Translations under genes and position numbers: made by a program
Assembly (NCBI GenBank): GCA_011056825.1
Contig: DSBH01000205.1
Location: forward strand, 1 to 19,296
Reading direction: 5' to 3'
Origin: Deltaproteobacteria bacterium
Lineage (GTDB): Bacteria > Desulfobacterota > Syntrophia > Syntrophales > UBA2210
Length of the DNA: 19,296 nucleotides
The notes under the pieces: generated by a model
Seen by the model: only the letters and a program-made list of their open reading frames with translations
Database searches by the model: none
Told to the model about the DNA's origin: nothing
Shown: positions 15,755-19,296 of the stretch, one piece after another
Layout of the letters: every line of letters starts with the position of its first letter
Position numbering within the stretch: the first letter of the stretch is position 1

Positions 15755-16302
15755 AAAAACAGCTGTTTCTCTGCAAGATTCTGCTGATCGGGGTGATCGT
15801 GATAAAAGTGGCCGCGCTGGCGGGCGCCATCAAGGGGACGGAAAGCTGGGAAGCTACACTGTCGCCTGAAGATGCCGTGGCCGACGAGCGCGCAGACGAC
15901 GACAATCAATCGTCTCGACACCGGGAACTTTTGAAAATGCTGGCTGAGAAGGAACAGGAACTGGAAGAGCGTGAGAAGGCACTCACCGATGAAGAGCAAA
16001 GGCTTTCGGCGCTGAAGCAGGAAATACTGTCCCGTATCGACGTGCTCGATTCGATGATGGAGTCGATCAGGGTCATCGACGACAAGCAGTATACCGACCT
16101 GGCAAAAGTCTACGAGGCGGCGCCGCCGGACCGGGCCGGAGCCATGCTTGAACGGCTGAACCGGAAAACCGCCGCCGCCATCATCATGCGCATGAAGAGC
16201 AAGTCGGCAGGCGAAATCTGGGGATACCTGGATCCTGACACCGCCGCCGCCATCACCAGGGAAATATCCGATTTTCTTCATTATTCCACTGATGTTGAAT
16301 AA
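15751..16302 (+). CDS. MotE/YlxF-like membrane-anchored protein with MgtE-N-like domain
   Basis: With GTG 15751 as start (GGAGG 5 nt upstream, 4-bp overlap with the fliJ stop) the product has 183 residues; the frame is open further upstream, but only inside fliJ. Residues 5-27 form one membrane anchor, about 60-110 a strongly charged coiled coil (KEQELEEREKALTDEEQRL), and about 115-178 a small helical domain resembling the intracellular N domain of MgtE (MLERLNRKTAAAIIMRMKSK then YLDPDTAAAIT). This is the layout of YlxF, found between fliJ and fliK in Bacillus, and of rhizobial MotE, a periplasmic MotC chaperone. The anchor would place the rest in the periplasm. Role here is inferred from position; it is last in the operon before a terminator. 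Confidence 0.85.
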   Translation: MKKQLFLCKILLIGVIVIKVAALAGAIKGTESWEATLSPEDAVADERADDDNQSSRHRELLKMLAEKEQELEEREKALTDEEQRLSALKQEILSRIDVLDSMMESIRVIDDKQYTDLAKVYEAAPPDRAGAMLERLNRKTAAAIIMRMKSKSAGEIWGYLDPDTAAAITREISDFLHYSTDVE

Positions 16303-16338
16303 TAATTAAAATTCTCCCCCCACCCGCTGTGAAAGAAC

Positions 16339-16362
16339 GGCCCCGTGGGGGGCATTTTTTTT
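16339..16362 (+). terminator. Intrinsic terminator after the flgB operon
   Basis: GCCCC (16340-16344), a short GTGG loop and GGGGC (16349-16353) form a compact GC-only stem followed by A and eight T (16355-16362). It lies 37 bp past the stop of the MotE-like gene and separates the flgB operon from the fliK promoter. Confidence 0.85.
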
Positions 16363-16368
16363 CTTCTT

Positions 16369-16387
16369 TTGCCGCGATGACCGGCAA
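16369..16387. promoter_or_regulatory. Inverted repeat, candidate activator site
   Basis: TTGCCG-N7-CGGCAA is a perfect 6-bp inverted repeat centred near 16378, about 116 bp upstream of the predicted sigma-54 start at 16494. This distance suits an NtrC-family upstream activator site. Followed by an AT-rich tract (16435-16467) that could bend. Function is inferred from position only. Confidence 0.35.
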
Positions 16388-16467
16388 GAAATTCCCGCCC
16401 GCTGCGCCCGTCTTTTGTTGTCTTTTCTAACTCACCGGAATAATTATATAATAATAATAATTTTTTC

Positions 16468-16483
16468 TGGCACGGCTCTTGCC
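16468..16483 (+). promoter_or_regulatory. Sigma-54 promoter of the fliK-flgD operon
   Basis: TGGCACGGCTCTTGCC carries the full -24 element TGGCACG, a 4-bp spacer and TTGC, with GG (16469-16470) and GC (16481-16482) 10 bp apart. Only the last base departs from TTGCW. The start would be near 16494, 33 nt before the fliK ATG. It lies downstream of the operon terminator in a 224-bp noncoding gap, directly after an AT-rich tract. Confidence 0.92.
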
Positions 16484-16526
16484 CTATTGAACGTCGAAAC
16501 ACAAGGGAAAGGAGCCGGGCGTCTTC

Positions 16527-18716
16527 ATGGCCGGGCAAATCTACGACATCATACGTTCCATGATTTTCGATTCCACCGGCCTTCTCAAAGCCGGGACGGC
16601 GGACACTCGCAGGTCTTTCAACGCTGATTTCGGCGACAGCCTCCGCGAGGCCGCGGAAAAGGCGTTGAATGGGGGTAACGGGTTGATCTTGAAGAAACAC
16701 GATCCGGACGGTGCGGCGATTATGTCCCGAAAGGATATTCCCGGCAACCGGGGTGAGGCCGTTGCGTCGACGCCGAGTGTAAATGCCGCCGGGGATATGC
16801 CGGACGGTTTCGAAGCTGCTGTCTCGGCCTTGGCGACGATGTTCGACGAAGGCGACGCGCAAATCAAGGCGTTGGTGAAAAACGGTGCGTTTTTCCGGGT
16901 AACGGACGGCGTTGTGAAACTATACCTGCCGGGCCGGGACCGGGAACTCATGATCGCGTCGTCCGACGGTAAACAATTACATCTTGTTCGAAGTGAAACC
17001 ATGCAGGCAGGCCGGGCGCTTTTGTTCGAAAAGGCGCCGGGTAAAGGCGATGGACAGAGTTCCACGATTCAGGCCGTCCTGTCCTCCGCCGGTTCCGTTG
17101 CCGGGGAAGATAATCCGTCTGAAAACGACATTTTGGCAAAGCATGGTGCGAGAATACGGCAGGATCACGCGAAGCCGGTCGACTTCCCCACGGTTTCGAA
17201 GCTGTTCGCCCGCGAGCAGGGACCTTTGTCAAAGACATCGGTTACGCCGGGGTCGGGGACGTCTTCCGGGGACGTTGTCCTGAAGGAAACAACGGTGACG
17301 GTTACCGACAGCGGGATACCCGGCGGACGCGGCGTCGCTTCGGCGGTTACAGCCACCACGGTTATGCCCGGTTCGACAGGTGACGTTAATAATTCCCGGG
17401 AGATTATGTCGGCGAAAAACGATGCGACGGTATCACAGAGCCTCCTGGAGCCGGCCGATCCCACTGCCGCTTCGAAGCTTTCTTCCCGTGAGCAGGCATC
17501 TCCTTCAAAAACACCGGTTGTTCCGGGGTCCGAAGCGGCCACGCGGGACATCGTCCTGAAGGAAACAACGATAACGGTTGTCGGCGGCAGGACACCCGGC
17601 GGACGCGGCGTCGCTTCGGCGGGTGCGGACGTCCCGGTTTTCAACGGTTCACCGGGTGACGTGGAACGTGCTTTGAAAGGCGGCGTGTCGACGGGCGAAG
17701 CGGTTGAACGGTCGAACGACGCTTCGGCTCATCGTCACCTGTTCCGTCCGGTGAATATGTCCGTGTCACGTGATGCCCCGCCGGCGGGTACTGTCGACGG
17801 CGCGGTCAACCGGCCGGAGGGGTGGGAACACTATTTTCAGCGGCAGGTGAGCGGCAATAACCCGGGCGACGGTAAAACAGCCCCCGGCGCCCGCGATGAA
17901 CAATCCTTCGCGCAGCGCGCCCGGATTGACATTAAGGGGGAGCGTCTGTCGCCCGCGACGCAGGCAAAGCCCGGTCCGGCTGAATTCCAGATGGTCGAAC
18001 GTTCCCGGGAGGCTAATTCTTCCGCTGTACGAGGAACCACGGCCGGTTTTTCCGGAGGGGAAGACGCGGCGGTTGAAAACAAGCAGGCCCGCTGGATCGG
18101 CGAAATAGCGGGAAACAGGGAACTGCCGGCGGGAGCGTTCCGGGTTACTCTTCTGGAGAAGAATCGGTCATTCAGAGGCGGTGATGACGGAAAAACATCC
18201 ACAGCCGGCGTGGACGGGCCCGGCAGCACCGGTGAAAACCAGCGTGGTTTCGCGGCTGCCAGGACTTCTCCGGACATAAAAGTGATCGGGTCCCATCTGT
18301 CGTCAATGGCCGCGTCCCAGGGGAAAGAGGGTTCACGGCGGATGCGGCTACAATTGCAACCTCCGCACCTGGGTTCCCTCAACATGGAAGTGATCGTGCG
18401 TGACAAAATGGTCCGTGTTCTTTTGCGCGTTGACAGCTCCGAAGCGGGCCGCTTCCTCCAGGCTAGCACGGAACAGCTGAAAGGCGCGCTCCAGGAGCAG
18501 GGATTTACCGTTGATTCTTTTTCGGTCACACAACGCGACCAGGAGGCGGGATTCGGGCGGTATGAAGAACGGGGCGGGACGCCGTTCGAAGGTGAGAGCG
18601 GTGAAGAAAACGGCAGAAACGGGGAGCGAACATTGCCGGAGCCGGGACAGGACGAACATATCGGCCGGTTCAGCGATGGCGGACACAGTGCGGGGCGGTT
18701 GAGTTTTTTCGTGTGA
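16527..18716 (+). CDS. fliK: Flagellar hook-length control protein FliK
   Basis: The 729-residue protein is long for FliK (about 400 in Escherichia coli). The conserved part is the C-terminal hook-length domain at about 600-680, with MRLQLQPPHLGSLNMEVIVR then VRVLLRVDSSEAGRFLQAST and a helix LKGALQEQGFTVDSFSV. Residues about 80-165 contain a short ordered segment; most of the remainder is low-complexity, Gly/Ser/Thr/Pro-rich and probably extended, as expected of a molecular ruler. It includes two 92-residue tandem repeats and part of a third (about 200-420). GGAAAGGAG lies 12 nt upstream of the ATG. It is first in a sigma-54 operon with flgD following after 38 bp. FliK is exported, measures the hook and switches export specificity through FlhB. 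Confidence 0.93.
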   Translation: MAGQIYDIIRSMIFDSTGLLKAGTADTRRSFNADFGDSLREAAEKALNGGNGLILKKHDPDGAAIMSRKDIPGNRGEAVASTPSVNAAGDMPDGFEAAVSALATMFDEGDAQIKALVKNGAFFRVTDGVVKLYLPGRDRELMIASSDGKQLHLVRSETMQAGRALLFEKAPGKGDGQSSTIQAVLSSAGSVAGEDNPSENDILAKHGARIRQDHAKPVDFPTVSKLFAREQGPLSKTSVTPGSGTSSGDVVLKETTVTVTDSGIPGGRGVASAVTATTVMPGSTGDVNNSREIMSAKNDATVSQSLLEPADPTAASKLSSREQASPSKTPVVPGSEAATRDIVLKETTITVVGGRTPGGRGVASAGADVPVFNGSPGDVERALKGGVSTGEAVERSNDASAHRHLFRPVNMSVSRDAPPAGTVDGAVNRPEGWEHYFQRQVSGNNPGDGKTAPGARDEQSFAQRARIDIKGERLSPATQAKPGPAEFQMVERSREANSSAVRGTTAGFSGGEDAAVENKQARWIGEIAGNRELPAGAFRVTLLEKNRSFRGGDDGKTSTAGVDGPGSTGENQRGFAAARTSPDIKVIGSHLSSMAASQGKEGSRRMRLQLQPPHLGSLNMEVIVRDKMVRVLLRVDSSEAGRFLQASTEQLKGALQEQGFTVDSFSVTQRDQEAGFGRYEERGGTPFEGESGEENGRNGERTLPEPGQDEHIGRFSDGGHSAGRLSFFV
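17127..17770 (+). repeat. 276-bp tandem duplication inside fliK
   Basis: Two coding repeats are offset by exactly 276 bp (92 codons). Shared blocks include GTCCTGAAGGAAACAACG at 17277 and again at 17553, and ACCCGGCGGACGCGGCGTCG at 17318 and 17594. At protein level SKLFAREQ/SKLSSREQ, VLKETTVTV/VLKETTITV and PGGRGVASA recur. A weaker third partial copy begins near 17680 (NDASAHRHLFRPVN). The reading frame is kept. Limits are approximate. Confidence 0.85.
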
Positions 18717-18754
18717 TCAACCGGCAACGACGGAAGTGATCGGAGGTGAAACGG

Positions 18755-19296
18755 ATGACGACGGTGAATACAGTGGGCGCTGATCAGGCGGTAAGCAACT
18801 TCACGAAATCGGCTGAAATGGGGAAAGAAGATTTTTTGAAGATGCTCATCGTGCAACTGAAAAACCAGGACCCCCTGAATCCCATGGAAGGCACGGATTT
18901 CACGGCCCAGATCGCCCAGTTTTCCAGCCTGGAACAGCTTACCAACCTGAACGGGCGGGTGGATTCGGTAAGTTCGCGGTTGGCCGCGATCGACAATCTC
19001 GGATCGGCAAGCCTGATCGGCAAGTCGGTGCTTACCGAGGGGAACAGCATTGTCGCCGACGGCGGGAAGATCGATCTGGTATATCAACTCGAGGATTATA
19101 TACAGGAAGGCGTCCTCGAAGTATACCGGTCCGACGGGGCGGTTATGGACGTTATCGAACTGGGAAGCCGGAGTCCCGGTGAATACAGGGATACCTGGGA
19201 TTCGGCCGACGTGCCGGAAGGAACCTACGCGTTTCGGCTCACGGCGGAAAACGACGAGGGCGGGTATGCCTCGTGGACGCCGAAGATGACGGGCCT
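18755..19296 (+). CDS. flgD: Flagellar hook assembly protein FlgD (cut by window end)
   Basis: The first 180 codons of flgD are present; the gene continues past the window. The N-terminal part carries the FlgD signature DFLKMLIVQLKNQDPLNPME (about 26-45), followed by FTAQIAQFSSLEQLTNLN, and the following beta-rich region (about 85-180, with VYRSDGAVMDVIELG and DVPEGTYAFRLTAEN) matches the tudor/Ig-like FlgD C-terminal half. FlgD caps the growing hook so that FlgE can polymerise. GGAGGTG 6 nt upstream of the ATG is a strong ribosome site. It follows fliK by 38 bp in the same sigma-54 operon, the usual fliK-flgD(-flgE) order, so flgE is expected next. Confidence 0.96.
   Translation, partial: MTTVNTVGADQAVSNFTKSAEMGKEDFLKMLIVQLKNQDPLNPMEGTDFTAQIAQFSSLEQLTNLNGRVDSVSSRLAAIDNLGSASLIGKSVLTEGNSIVADGGKIDLVYQLEDYIQEGVLEVYRSDGAVMDVIELGSRSPGEYRDTWDSADVPEGTYAFRLTAENDEGGYASWTPKMTG

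Noticed and set aside
16307..16333. Sigma-28-like TAAAATTC-N11-GCTGTGAA after the MotE-like gene
   Set aside because: Only 11 of 16 positions match, and a transcript from it would run straight into the terminator at 16339-16362.

Overview
The window is a chromosomal flagellar and chemotaxis locus from a moderately GC-rich, Gram-negative bacterium. Gene order, the sigma-54/NtrC-type flagellar regulation, the HAMP-less receptor style and the YlxF/MotE-like gene after fliJ point to a Desulfobacterota (former Deltaproteobacteria) organism. This placement is inferred from gene content; no 16S or other marker is present.

Layout. (1) 17-688: a DtxR/MntR-type metalloregulator, probably not part of the flagellar system, converging on and overlapping the next unit. 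(2) 675-3243, minus strand: cheW then a methyl-accepting chemotaxis protein, preceded by a very good sigma-28 (FliA) promoter at 3399-3425 and closed by an intrinsic terminator at 629-664 that lies inside the 3' end of the metalloregulator gene. (3) 3244-3726: a divergent intergenic region carrying the sigma-28 promoter leftward and a candidate sigma-54 promoter (3651-3666) rightward. (4) 3727-9446: a secreted SPOR+TPR protein, a 20-bp tandem repeat array, a soluble PAS histidine kinase and its NtrC-family, sigma-54-activating response regulator (FlrB/FlrC, FleS/FleR or FlgS/FlgR-like). (5) 9469-16362: a sigma-54 promoter, then flgB-flgC-fliE-fliF-fliG-fliH-fliI-fliJ-motE-like, tightly packed with several overlapping starts and stops, ended by a strong intrinsic terminator. 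(6) 16468-end: a second sigma-54 promoter, then fliK (with an internal 92-codon duplication) and flgD, which runs off the window.

How it fits together. The kinase/regulator pair very probably switches on the sigma-54 promoters that make the rod, MS-ring, switch, export ATPase and hook-length/hook-cap genes. The receptor and CheW are made later from the FliA promoter. The least explained parts are the SPOR-TPR protein encoded with the kinase, the 20-bp hairpin-forming tandem repeat between those two genes, and inverted repeats roughly 100-140 bp upstream of two of the sigma-54 promoters. No RNA genes, CRISPR arrays, insertion sequences or phage genes were seen.
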